Shown: piece by piece, positions 24,450-36,799 of the stretch
Layout of the letters: every line of letters begins with the position of its first letter
Position numbering within the stretch: position 1 is the first letter of the stretch
DNA from: Lepisosteus oculatus
Lineage: Eukaryota; Chordata; Actinopteri; Semionotiformes; Lepisosteidae
DNA: 64,000 nucleotides
Direction: 5' to 3'
Assembly (NCBI RefSeq): GCF_040954835.1
Contig: NC_090698.1
Coordinates: 40,601,501-40,665,500 of the forward strand
Notes under the pieces: generated by a model
Databases searched by the model: none
Told to the model about the DNA's origin: nothing
What the model saw: the letters and a program-made list of their open reading frames with translations, nothing else
Program-made: the position numbers and the translations under genes

Positions 24450-26630
24450 TATACATATACTACATATACTAAATATTGAAACAAATTCTAGCCAAAAGGG
24501 CACAGGCTCCTGCTTCTTGGGTATGGTATGCCTAACTCTTCTTAGGAATATACTCTGCAATGCAATTCAGATGCAATGAGCTTTTATGTCTTTTATTGAC
24601 GAGATTAGTCAGCTGTCTCCAAGGAGGCAGCTGAAAGTCAAGGAAAGGCAGGCAAGCCTACAGCACATACTGCAGTTCCTAATCCTGAGAACTTCAAAAG
24701 ATGCTTAAATCAATGCTGAAGCCTGGGCAGACATGCTCAGTGAGCTAAATCAGACATCGCACAGGGGATGGCACATAGCTAAAAAGCTTATAAGTCAGTA
24801 GTTTTCAAGAATTTAGATATACAGTACTTAACGTTTCATATGTTTCCTTATCCCAGCTCACATACAGTACCTTACATTAAACACAGAGGTCTATTTACCA
24901 TTTGACATCCTTTGTCACATGACAGCTCATCACATGACGTCTTTGAATGTCAAAATTGAGATTTAGTTGTTACGCCTTTATGCATAAATGTTTGAAGTGT
25001 CTTTTTTATCATAATATTAAATCTTTAGGTATTTGTGAAATTCTGACTGCCTCTATAGTCAGACAATACTATTACAAAACAATGGGTATGGGGATAATCA
25101 TTATGTACAATGTTTAATTCTCTGGCACAGCTGTGGTAATGGAATAAAACAACAATAATTAACAACAAAATAACACAAGTACGCAACAGTTTACAAAACC
25201 ATACAGGGATTTCCAGATCCCTACATTCTATAGGTCTAGAAACAGAATCCTGTTTCTCAATTAAAATATCTTAAATGGGCCAAGAGAAAGGCAAACTGCA
25301 TCCTTATAAAAATGGATTTAGTTTTGAGCTAAATATGTTACTTCTTCTACTAATAATACGTTTGTGCTGCTGAGTGTGATGGTAGATAAATGTTGTTTGA
25401 CAGCAACACTATCCCACATCACTGCTTCATTTATAAGCATTTAAAAAGACTTAATAATAATATTCTGGATGCTGCAGGAAAACACATTTCCTGTTTCCCA
25501 CATAGATTGGAAGCAGCCGGACATACAGAACATGGAAAACCTTCGAAGTGCTGGTAAGTGATATAAAAAAATTCAAGTTCTGGTAACATCCAGAATGTTG
25601 ATAAAAGTTTAATGAATAGAGGAATCAGCAGTGAAAATGAGCTGGGAGGATGAAATCAGCTTATCAAGTTATATGTTGCCATTTCTCCTAAGGACTCATA
25701 TGTCAAAGACCGGAGGGATGACATGCTTTATGATCTCAGCTTCATTCTGCAAACGTTGTCATAGCACAGAACGAAAAAATATGTTACTGCCTGATGTAGT
25801 TCAGATGTACTCTGCGAGGTGGAGTAGGCTGCAAGGTTGCAGTGTATTCTGCTGTGTTCGTTTTCATACAGGCTGAGGTGTGAGTCACCCCCTTCAACGA
25901 GGCGGCGGAGAGGTGTGAATGCATATGATTCCTAAGAAAAGAAGTGTGGTCTTTATGCTCCCGGGGAGTTGATCCTCCTCACAGTCTCTTAGTCTAGCTG
26001 TTTTTCTAGACAAGATAGGCCTCAGTAATCTCTAAGGAACTACAGTATACCTAACTCCCATATCTGAGCCCAACTGGCTCAGATTTTATAGTGGTGTCTG
26101 ATCCATTAAGTCCAACAAGGGGCCTCACCCCAGCAAACTGGACAACTGGAGACTGGGGGTACACAACCTCACTCAAGGTTCAACAGCACACAACGTGAGC
26201 ACACAACCCACAATTGTGGGACATTATGAATTGTGAATCTAGAGAGTGACCCACTACACTTCCCCCTCCCAAGGAGTTATAGGTATTGAAAACATAAACT
26301 GTATGTTCATTTCCACTAGATTGTGGATAATGTATGTAAATACATTATCACTGAGTTGTTAAAAACTGTTGTGGATTAAATCTTGTTGTGGAGTTAAGTG
26401 TTCCTACCTTACAAAATTAAAAACGAGTGCTCTAGTTAACAGCGAAGGCGTGTCTCAGGTGGTATTGTATTTACCAGCAAGGGGCATCGAGTGTCGGTGA
26501 GTCTCGGGTAGAGTGCAGGACAGAGCAGGCTGGAATAGGAGTTGCATAGTCTGCCAAGCAATGGGACTGTCCTAGCTAGGGACCACCAGAAATTCATGCT
26601 GATTTTTATATCATTAACTGCAAAAATATC
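24450..26630. other. intergenic DNA, nothing recognised
   Basis: AT-rich sequence with no supported gene, RNA or repeat family. Confidence 0.65.
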
Positions 26631-26639
26631 AATACTACA

Positions 26640-26862
26640 GTATCTAAGCCAATCTATGAATTGGCTTCATTTCTCTCTGCTCTCCTCCCCACTAATAGCT
26701 GATGTGTGGTGAGCGTTCTGGCGCACCATGGCTGCCGTCACATCATCCAGGTGGATGCTGCACATTGGTGGTGGTGGAGGGGACCCCTCCTTACCTGTAA
26801 AGCGCTTTGAGTGGATTGTACAGAAAAGCGCTATATAAGTGTAAGCAATTATTATTATTACA
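26640..26862 (+). repeat. Deu-core SINE, 5'-truncated copy
   Basis: Contains only the 3' half of the family: the GATGTGTGGTGAGCG and ATCATCCAGGTGGATGCTGC segments, then the LINE-like tail CCTGTAAAGCGCTTTGAG, GCGCTATATAAGTGTAA and a short (ATT)n. It matches the fuller copies at 50.87 and 56.22 kb. Confidence 0.8.
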
Positions 26863-27299
26863 TAATTCCTCCTAATTTATATTGACCAGTGTTTACATTA
26901 GTGTCACAAACAATTACTTACTAAGGCAAAGAAAATTCTTCTGTTCAAAAAGAATATACATTTTACATGAATAGGGTCCATTGAATAGTTAATGTATTTA
27001 ATTTAAGATATCTACACGCAAATCATAAATCCTTCCTCTAGGTAAGAGGGCTTTTCTGTGACTTTTAGCCTTACCTTTGGCTGAGGGTGAGGTTTAAGGA
27101 GAAAACTAAGTAGGCTAGTCTGTTTCAATAAAGGATATCCACTGGAAGACTGTACTGGTCATGGAATATGAAATACTTATATTTAAAAACATTCATTCTT
27201 ATGAATTCTTAGAAAACATGACAATGATGTTGTCAGGTATAGCCTTCTTTTGATGTATAGAACTGATTGGACAATAAAAACTGCTGTTAATCTCTTCCC

Positions 27300-27965
27300 C
27301 CACTCAGTAGTTGTCTGCTATTGATAGTATTGTCAGGTTTGTTCCACAGATGTTCTGATGGACTCAATTTTGTTTTCGTGATGTTGTGTCACTGGGATTC
27401 TCAGAACTGTGCAGTTTTGCGTTGTCCTGCTGGAAAATCAACACTTCCTGACTTGCAGAGAATGAAAAACTATTGGCTTGAGGACTTGGGGCTAGAAGTC
27501 CTAAGGAGTAAGGCTGCCTTCTATCTGCACTAAAGCCATTCTTGTGTCAAATACATTCTTTCCACATCATTCTATCACTCTGCCAGTAGGTTAGAACAAT
27601 ACAACACCCATCGCGGCATCACCATACACATTGTCTTCTGTCAGGACTGCCAAGGTTAAACAGCATTCGTCAGCAAATAAACCACTCCATTGGTCTCTCT
27701 GCAATCAACTCAGGTGTTCCTTGGCTCACTGAGAGATGGTAGTTTCATCTCTCAGCTTAAACCTTCAGCAGTGTGGCAGATAATTTTCATGCAGATGATG
27801 AGCTACAGTCATTCTGCTGAAGATAACTCTGCAGATCAATCAGCATAGGATGGTTCTGGGCTGGAGTCCTGGCTTCCAGAATGCAGCCTGTTTCTCACAG
27901 AGCTAGCTGGCTGGATAAGTCTGGCTAGCTGTTTCTCACAGAGCTAGCTGGTCTGCTGAAGTTTT
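27300..27965 (-). pseudogene. Tc1/mariner transposase relic
   Basis: Minus-strand reading in broken frames yields pieces such as WSGLFADECCL and SPSEHLWNK, matching the WxxVLFSDES and SPxxxPxEHLWD regions around the DDE catalytic residues of Tc1 transposases. Several stops and frame changes are present. A 22-bp direct repeat (TGTTTCTCACAGAGCTAGCTGG reading, at about 27889 and 27931) marks its edge. Confidence 0.55.
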
Positions 27966-28499
27966 TTTTTGTCCTTTACCTTCAATCGTGTTTGTACATA
28001 TGAGGACATTTTCATTACTCATGTGGGGCAAATCATTGTATTTGAACACCTAAACAGATTCTTGACTGATGTATCTTAGCAATTTTAACTTAAATTACCA
28101 AGTAGTCAGTAAGCAATTGGGCCCCTTGGAGTAATTTAGAGTTTTTGTGAAACCACATGACTAAACCTCAACAGAACTTTTGTTATCCCTAAGGAGCAAT
28201 TGTACTCAGACAAAGCTACCCGCTCGTTGCTTAAGATGAAATTAACAAAGAGTACTGTATGTGCCTAACTGCATTTCCATTGTCAATCAGTACACAGAGT
28301 TAAGACATGTAAAAAATGTAACTCATATTAAAGAGACGACTACCTCTTTTTATCTGTAAATCCTGAAAAAGTTAAATGATCAGAAAACACACACTAACAT
28401 ATGATGAACATTCATCTTCCCACAGTGAGTGACCTTTCAATTAGCAAAAAAAAACATGGCAATGGAACTATAAAGGTATGGACGTATGGAGAGAGACTG

Positions 28500-28975
28500 T
28501 TTTCCCCTGGGTGGCGAATCTTTAGTTAATCATATTCCGCCCTGAATTGTACATTGTTCCTCCCCAAGGACGGGTCCTCTCCCTTCCCTGCCCTCTCAGC
28601 TAGACACGATTCAGGCAAGTGGTCTTCAAGCCCACAGACAAGAGAGTGGGATGTCTGCCTCAAAGTGGAACCCTGCCTCTTTAACAGCTGGCTAGACGCG
28701 GCACTGGCAGCTTGGAAGTTGTCTATTCTGTACCACACGCCTGCCCACTCACATGTCTGTGAGTGTGACTGGAGGGATTCAGAGAGTGGGTGTTGTGTGT
28801 GTGTGAGTGAGTGTGTGCGTGCGTCGGAACAGCACGAACAGAAAAGAAAACCGAAAAGGACAGAGAGAGACGTGAGGGGAGAAAGAGAGAGAAATCCTTC
28901 ACTTCCAGGATAAGCCGTGCTCTTAGGAGGCAGCGTTTAACATCACTCCCCCCCACCAGTTACGTGTCTGCAGCA
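28500..28975. promoter_or_regulatory. GC-richer, purine-skewed island of unknown role
   Basis: A locally GC-rich patch with a GTGTGA-rich run (28790-28830) followed by about 100 bp of nearly pure A/G on the plus strand. It could be a promoter or enhancer, but there is no TATA, donor or coding frame I would defend. The two overlapping 70-119 codon frames are low-complexity. Confidence 0.25.
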
Positions 28976-28979
28976 TGAG

Positions 28980-30200
28980 TGAAAAAGACTGAGAGACGGA
29001 AATGATATCTTGTTTGTTGCCAGAAGAGCAGTGACCATGGAAACAGTCTACTGTACCCCTTTTATTATATATTTTGACCTGGATGCAGTCCACTCAACTG
29101 ACTTGACAGAGAAAGCTGAATGGAATTCATGCCATTTAAAATAATCAGTCCTAAATTTAACATTAAAATATCATCATCTTCGTCATCATTTTTATTGCTA
29201 ATTGATAATTGTTCATAGCCCAATATTATAATTATACATGCAGAAATTCATATGTTACTGATAAAATCTTCATTAAATCAAAGAATATATGATTTAAGAA
29301 ATTCAGTCTTTAAATCAATTTTTATGTATGAAGTGCCATTTCATGTCTTGCATCTCAAGAGGCTTTGCACAATCCCAGTAAAATCACAAATTAAATAACT
29401 CACAATCCAACAATACTAATATCCAAAAAAATTTTAAAAGTAAAATATAATAATTACTAACAGAGCAATATCAGTATTTCAGCACAGCTGAGAGATACCT
29501 GTGTATCTCTAGGGACGTGAGTTATTGGTTGGGCTCAAACGCAATTATTCAAGGAAGGAAAACTCCAGTCTAATGCTGCTTTGTCATCAGTAAACTATTT
29601 TTACAGTTTCATGTTTACATATTCTAGCATTACTGTATAAATCGTTGGTTACTTATTCTTATTCATTTTTGTTTAGATTAACAAAAAGTGTAAAAAAATT
29701 CCTACAGCAAAAACACAGATGAGTGGGTTACAGATAACACTTTCATGTTTTACTTACTGTATACTGTACATCCTCATTTTTACAAATGTGCCAAGGCTAG
29801 GCATTCCCAAACATAATGACAGCTTTGCGCTTAATGTTTATTGAATTGTATTGTACAGTATATTGCTCTCATAATCTGAGTTACCTGTCTTAACTCCCTT
29901 AACCTGACTAAACCTCAAAATGAGACACAAGATTTCGTCAGTGGAGCGAAAAGAAGACCAAAACGTGGTGTCTCTTTTCAGCATGGATTCAAGTGCTGAC
30001 ACAGCTACCTACTTAAACCTCAAACCAAGCCATTCCAGTGAATGTTCCATGTTGGCTCTGAAAGAAAATAAATGAACACATAACCTGAACATGAATTATC
30101 TGCAAAAATGACCACTTTGTGTTAATTGCCTAATTGCCTAAAGTGTTAATTACCTAATAGCCTAATAGGCAACAGGAGAATATCTTATTCGTTCATCCAG
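28980..30200. other. intergenic DNA, nothing recognised
   Basis: AT-rich sequence with no supported feature. Confidence 0.65.
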
Positions 30201-30204
30201 AAAT

Positions 30205-30450
30205 GTGTGTAGCTGTTTTATTCAACACAGGGTTGCGTGGGAGATGGAGCAAAAAACTTGTACGAGGCAGGATACATTCTGGACACCAGAACACCAATCC
30301 ATCCCAGAACCCAATTATCCTTCCAGTATGTCTTTGGACTGTGGGAGGAAACCAGTACACCCGGAGGAAACCCACATGGTGAGCATAAACGGCACAACGA
30401 TAGCAGCCCTGGAATTTAACTCAGGGCCCCTTAGCAATGCTAACTAATGT
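30205..30450 (-). repeat. SINE family A
   Basis: Inverted body (GTCTTTGGACTGTGGGAGGA, CGGAGGAAACCCACATGG) and inverted B-box end (ACTCAGGGCCCC) followed by CTAACTAATGTGC. The GGATGG tail end is eroded. Confidence 0.65.
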
Positions 30451-30454
30451 GCCC

Positions 30455-32505
30455 CCGCACCAACCCTAGAATATAGTATTCTTTTATGAATGAAACATAA
30501 AAGTCTTTTTCATTATTTTATTTTCATAATTATGTGCTTATTTTTTCATCAGAATTATGCACTTGCTGTTTCCCTCTGTTAATTTTATCCCATCCTAATT
30601 TGCATGAATGATTTCGCAGAAGTAAAATGTAGTCTAGTGGCAAAAAGCAAAAAGAAGACAAACCCATTTTTTTGATGGCACCCAGTTTTTTTAAACATTT
30701 TTTTTAAAAGACCCAGTTTCCATAAGAATTTGTTTCATTTTCATTTTTGATGAAATAATGGCAGGGGGATCTGAGGCCAGGTGATTAGGCTGACGAAAGA
30801 CTGGAATTTGTGTGAAATTATTAGTTGTAAAAGAATGAATATATAGAGGACAGAGAATACAAAAAATGGAATATAAAATTTCTAAGTTGAATGAGACTTT
30901 CATCTGTTAGATATAACACATTTTGTTCTGCATTTATGTTCTTGTTGCTTTACAATTTTGTGAATTCCTTTTGTGAACAGGTCATTGACAAATACTGTAC
31001 TTAATACGTCATACTGTAGCTCAAGAGCAGCACAGAGATATTGCATGGTTTATAAAATGGGATAAAACCATCTGTTGGTCTTATGTACTGGACAATGGGT
31101 GTTATAAAAACATATACTCATGTTGTATGTTTGGACTGGTTCTGCATGTATTCTTTCCAGAGTAAACAACAACTATCCAAAAACATAAGCACTGCATTTT
31201 GAGGATTATGTATTAAGCCTTAGTGTTTTAAGAGCTAGACTCCAAAGAAAGCGCAGATGGGAAAAGACAGGACCAGACTTACACAATTCTCACTAAGAGC
31301 AGGGCTCTAATGATAACAGTGGCAAACAGCCAGGAAAGAAAAAATCCACCTCTGATTTCATTTAGCATAACTGTACATGAATTGCTGCTTAGGAAGAACA
31401 GTTATATAAACCACACCCCACTGGATATCACTGAGACACAGGTAATTACAGGAGCTTGTGAAAGCAGGTCAAGCATTTGAGCTGTGTACTTCAAACAAGT
31501 AGGTTATGTCTAGGAAGGTCATACTGGGAGAGGTGCTTCAATTATACCAAATGAGATGGTGAGAAGATTCTAGATTTCGAACTGTATTTCTGGACGTTGA
31601 TTGTGTGGTAGCATCTGTAACAGCCAGGCAGTGAGCCAGAAAGAGGGCTGTCTGCAGAGAAAATGTGCTCAGCTTCAGGCAGAATGGAGTGTTCAGTTCT
31701 AGTCATGGCAGTACAGTGTTTAATTCCCTCACTCACACTCCATTTTATCCCAGTTTTTTTCCACACATAACTGACTTGGTAAAGAGGTAGAGTCCATTTT
31801 TCTTGTCAGCCAGGGCTGCCTCCTGCGTATCTGTAGTCTGTCAGCATACATGACCAAAAAGGGTAGCTCATGTGTCAGTTTCATGTCCTGTTTGTCTCAC
31901 AATAAAACCCCCCAATCTGTTGCTATAAATATCCTTAAACTACTTGAATTCTCCCCATGTGATTAATGTCACTAAAGCAGGGTCCTGCCTCACAGCCATT
32001 GAGGGCTGTTAAGAGTGCTGACCATGAAACCCAAAAAGGTTAGTTGATTCATTCTCTCCACTGCGCACACACACACCTGTTCAGAATGTTTTCAGTCATC
32101 ACTAGGGGCTCAGCACTATGGGGAGTCTGTAGTGGTAAGTTTGCTTCTGCATCACACCTACAACATATATATGCTTGCATTTAAACCTGTTTCCACTGCA
32201 TCATACCCAATGTTTAATGACAGACAATTTCTGAAAGCAAACCTGGCCCATAAAATATTGAATTAGGAAAAAACTGGTTAAAGTGGTCAGCTTTGTAGAA
32301 CATTCTGAATTATGGGAAAAATTAGATAGGCCTCTAAATCTCCTTTTTCACTTTTTCACTGCTATAGAAAATATTCATAATAGTGATTATGCAATAACAT
32401 CAAAGGAGTTTTTTGGATTATCGCAGACTTAATAATGACTTTATCTCTTGTGAAAAAAGATTTAGAAAGAACACTTCAGAAATACGTTGAATGAGTCAGC
32501 ACAAC
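30455..32505. other. intergenic DNA, nothing recognised
   Basis: AT-rich sequence without a supported gene or repeat. Confidence 0.65.
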
Positions 32506-32507
32506 CT

Positions 32508-32680
32508 TGGGTCCTGGGTTTTATACTTGAGGCACCTTCTGTGTGGAGTTTGCATGTTAGCATCATGCCCAGTGAATTTTCTCTAGGTGCTCTGGTTTCT
32601 TCACACAGTCCAAGAAGATGTTGCCTCCAGCTCTCCATGATCTTCTAAGGATAAACATTAACAGAATGGATGGACATTGG
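32508..32680 (+). repeat. SINE family A fragment
   Basis: Shows the plus-oriented body: GGGTCCTGGGTTTTATAC, GTGTGGAGTTTGCATG and GGTGCTCTGGTTTCTTC. The tRNA head and the tail are incomplete. Confidence 0.5.
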
Positions 32681-32689
32681 TAATGGGAG

Positions 32690-33750
32690 TCAGATATGTT
32701 TTTATTTGTGTGCATTTTGTCCTGTTTTTGCAGTTGTACAGTTTTTGGCAGAGCCTTATACATCATTAATAAAAACTACATTTACATAAATGGTTATACC
32801 ATAAATAAGGGCTAAGTAACTTGATTATTTATGTTTTCCTAATTTGCATTTGATGAATTTGTTTTTCATCCCATTACAGATTACTGTTATTGAATAACCA
32901 ACTGATAAATTAAGAAGAAAAACCTAAAAACCCATTTTGGTTTACTAGATTATAGTTTAATAAGAATAAAACCTAATATATAGATTTTGCAATTATAGGA
33001 TTCACAGAATCTTTGTATTTTTATAAAAATATTGCCACTTTAGCTTCTGTTCAATTACTATGTACCTTATCTTCAGATGGTATGCATTACTAAAGATAAT
33101 TTATATAGATTATATCCTGTAAATATATATATATACTTGTGTTTCTGTTTCATTTGTCCTCATGCTCTGTATTCACTCTCATTATCACAGTCTGGATCTC
33201 TTGTCTGCTTCGTTAGGTGCTCTCTGAGTAGTGTAATCATACATCAGCTCAACACTCAAACACTATGTCTAAGTGAAACTGACACTGAATATAAATGCCA
33301 AAGGAATATTTAGGCCACTGAACTCCCATTGCTAAAAACATGACTTTATGTGTTGGAAACTGTTAATGTGAGTCCTTACAGAAGAATTGTCTACCATTTG
33401 TTGATATACTTAGTTTTCTGCTGGCTAACTTTTCCAGATTTTTTACCACTGGGGACTGGGTGTCCATGGAAGTACCATGAAGATACGAAAATAGGTTCAT
33501 ACAGCCATGTATTTTTTCTCTCCTTCTCTGCAGAGAAATTGTGAAACAGTGTTAAGGGTTCTATGTGTTCAAACCCCAGGTGAAACATTGCTGTTGTACC
33601 ACAGAGTAAGATACTGCTCTGAAATTGCTCCAGTCTTACTTGGCTAATAGGTGCACATAAGTTGCTTGGGATAAAAGCATCACCGAAACTAATTGTTTTA
33701 GAGCATTTGAAAGGATGCTAGGTGATCATGAAGTAACTATAATAATTTTT
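32690..33750. other. intergenic DNA, nothing recognised
   Basis: AT-rich; includes a short (AT)n run near 33125-33136. No other feature supported. Confidence 0.65.
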
Positions 33751-33754
33751 TCCG

Positions 33755-34068
33755 TCCATCCATTTTCCAACCATTTATCCATAACACAGCTGCGGGGGAG
33801 CCAGAGCCCTTCCTGGCAAGCATGGGGCGCAAGGCAGGGTACACCCTGGATGGGCCGCCAGTTCACCATAGGGCAGACAGACGCAAACACAGACAGACAA
33901 ACATACAGACACTCCCAGAGCCAATTTTTCTCAAAAGATAACTAACTTATCAGTGTGTCTTTGAACACGGGGAGAACATGCACACTCCCCACAGACAGCA
34001 CCCCAGGTCTGGAATTGAACCCAGGGCCCCTGAGCTGCAAGGCAGCAAATGCTAACCACTCCATGCCA
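33755..34068 (-). repeat. SINE family A, near full length
   Basis: Read on the minus strand it runs from a tRNA-like head (GGTTAGCATTTGC..., GGGTTCAATTCC) through the body to GAATGGATGGA-type tail (CCGTCCATCCATTTTCC at 33761 on plus). The centre, GCAGGGTACACCCTGG, is well preserved. Confidence 0.75.
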
Positions 34069-34069
34069 G

Positions 34070-35690
34070 CTATATATTTTTTTAGTTAAAGTTAATTACC
34101 AGTACATGATCCATGCCAGTTCCATGAATTGTTTTCACACAACTAAAGATTAATTCAAGAGGCCCATCCTTCAAAGAAATTAAATGCAATGCATCTCTGT
34201 CCATTCAAAGTTGCTACCTACAGGTTATTCATTTCATTAGTGATATTATGTGGAGACGATCTCCCACTTCAGTGCAATGCATAAAGTAAAATCACCCATT
34301 CCCATCACCAATCAGTCAACAGGTTATTTATTGCAACTATAATTCACAAAGCTATTTGGCATTCATATGTGAAAAACAGAATGTAGCTCAAGACCTTTGG
34401 GTTTTTCTTATCTGAATTTTGACCTAGGCTTGTGTGCTATAAATCAAGGTAACATCTTACCCAATTAAAATAATATTCTCCGTAATGTAATTATTTGTAT
34501 CACACCCTAAAATAAAGATCAAATGATTAATTTAACATGTGAAGCAAAGCTGCCTGTTCTATTAGATGTAAAAAACAGGCCCATATAGAGATAAACTGAC
34601 TTACTCTCACTATCAACTGCATAATTCATGGCACTTTTTTCTTTTTGATATATTATTCCTTTCAGAACTTCAAACACTCTCTAGGAAAATATAAAGAAAT
34701 ATTTTGACTTCTATCATCTAAAACATTATATTGGATGGTTCTCTTTGGTTTTGTGCAAGAAAATCTCCACTAAATCTATTTCACAAAGTACACTGCAATC
34801 AATATGACCTCAGAACGTACCATAAAATGTTATGAAATTGAGTGGTGGTGGCATTATATGATACCTGTCCATACTGGGACAGCAAATTAAAATTCTTACA
34901 ATATCCTGTACATCTCACACTAAGAGTTTGAGCAAAGATACAATGCTGTACAGTATGTTAAAGCAGAGATGGGAAAATCTGGTCCTCGAGGGTAGATATT
35001 ACACGTATCTTTCAGTTAGCAACAGATTAATAACTAAAACTTATTTTAGTGATTTGACTTCTTATTCTATTATGTCACTGAGATCCGAGGTGGAATGAAA
35101 ACCAGAGGGCTGTCAGGCTGTTGAGAAGTTCAGCCCTGAGTTAAAGATGATGGCTGGAGGTCACAGAGACACTGAAAAACCAGACTAATGTCAAGGTTAC
35201 TTGTATCACCATAGATTTATTAACAGTGAAAAAGTGTTTTGTCTTTATGTGTACTGTTCAAACTTACTGTTTTTGGAGCAACACAGTATTGGCTTTAAAT
35301 AAGAACTAAGAATATATAAATCTCTCATCCATTGTAAATGATTCAACACTTTAGCTAGTCTGAAAAAGGCACAACAGCGCTTGCACTTTCTGTGGTGCTT
35401 AAAGTATAGTCTACCATTTTGTTTTCTTTTGGTCTTGCTACTACCTATTTATTTATTTTTCTTTCTACAACATATTTATTGTTAATATCATCTACATTGT
35501 GTGGTGTTTGTCCCGAGAGACCAGCGTGTACATACGGCAATAAACTACTCTACTCTAAGTCACCATTTCTGATACCACGCACCTAGTATGTCATACAGAA
35601 CTTGTCACCAAAAGAAACTTATCATTGTAATTAACCTTACTAACAGAAAAATCCCACATTTTATTGTAGATTGGGGGTGCATTTTATTGA
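34070..35690. other. intergenic DNA, nothing recognised
   Basis: AT-rich sequence; no supported gene, RNA or repeat. Confidence 0.6.
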
Positions 35691-35699
35691 ATAGGCATG

Positions 35700-36300
35700 A
35701 CATAGATACTGTAATTTCATTATTGGTTAACATTTGCTTTAAACACATTGAGTGACTGGGGGTCTACTGTGAACATTCCAGGGTAATAGCATGAGCAGTC
35801 ATTGTTGGAAGCAATGTAAGCTATATGCTTTGTAACAGGTTGCAGATAATGTTTTATCAGTCCCATTCCTTGTGTAGAGCCTTGCCAAGCATGTGTCTGT
35901 TCACTGGACACTGACATCTAGAAGTACACATTGTCTCAACTGTCCCACAGATGTTCACTGGGGCTCTCATCTGGCGAGTAGGACATCTGTGGCATAACTG
36001 TCAAATTCTCATCTTGCAAAAAAGCTGCTGTTACACGAGCAGCATAATGATGCATTTAGTCCTGCTCGAATATTGTCATATGAGGATGAGCCCACAGAAC
36101 AACAGACAACAAGTGGCGTAACAGTTCTTGATCGAAGTCGTGCTCTGCAGTCAATTTTCCATCAATCAGTACCAGTTCTAATAACTCCTGCCTAGCCCAC
36201 ATTTGGACATCATCATTGATTTTTCTGTTTACTACAACAGTTAGCATTTAATTCCGTACTACTGCACCACACCTCCTGACTTCCACTTTTCATTACTAAA
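35700..36300 (-). pseudogene. Tc1/mariner transposase relic, second copy
   Basis: Minus-strand frames give, in order, HMTIFEQD, then AARVTAAFLQDENL, then SYSPDESPSEHLWD. These match the HNARPHxA...FLxxxN...PDLNPIEHLWD block around the last two acidic catalytic residues of Tc1 transposases. Stops interrupt the frame. Its EHLW region resembles the relic at 27.3 kb and both lie on the same strand. Confidence 0.65.
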
Positions 36301-36445
36301 AAGGACTTGTCTCAGACTGCTGGTGAGTCTACCTACTGGTGCTGCTTCAAAATATCAATGGTAAAAATGTGTTGTTCTCTCGATACGTGAGGCATCTGTC
36401 AGTGAGGCATAGGTGTTTTTCTGTTTTTCACTTGGCCTGAAATTC

Positions 36446-36798
36446 CATCCGTTCATCCATTTTCTAAACCAGTAGTGTATCCAGTGCATGGCTGTAGGGA
36501 GGCAGAACCTGGCAATCAGCAGGCACAAGCCAGGAAACACAATGGAGGGAAGGCTAGTCCATTGCAGGGCAGACACATAGACAGAGATACACACCAGTGT
36601 CAATTCGAACAGAACTAAATTAAAATACCAATATGTTTTTTGGGCTGTGGGAGAAAACCAGAGCACCTAGAGGAAACCCATGTGAACACAAGGAGACCAC
36701 ACAAACTCAATGTAGATAGCACCCAAGGGATTTGACCTAGGGCCCCTGTGCTACAAGGCAGAAATGCTAACCACAGAGCCACTGTGCTGCCCTGGCCA
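36446..36798 (-). repeat. SINE family A, near full length
   Basis: Inverted copy with tail (CCATCCGTTCATCCATTTTC at the low end), body (TTTTTGGGCTGTGGGAGAAA) and tRNA-like head (GGGCCCCTGTGCTACAAGG, GCTAACCACAGAGCCACTG) ending GTGCTGCC. Confidence 0.75.
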
Positions 36799-36799
36799 G

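Noticed and set aside
28554..28913. 119-codon plus-strand frame in a GC-rich island
   Set aside because: Low-complexity, driven by GTGTGA and GAGA repeats; no domain or splice context.
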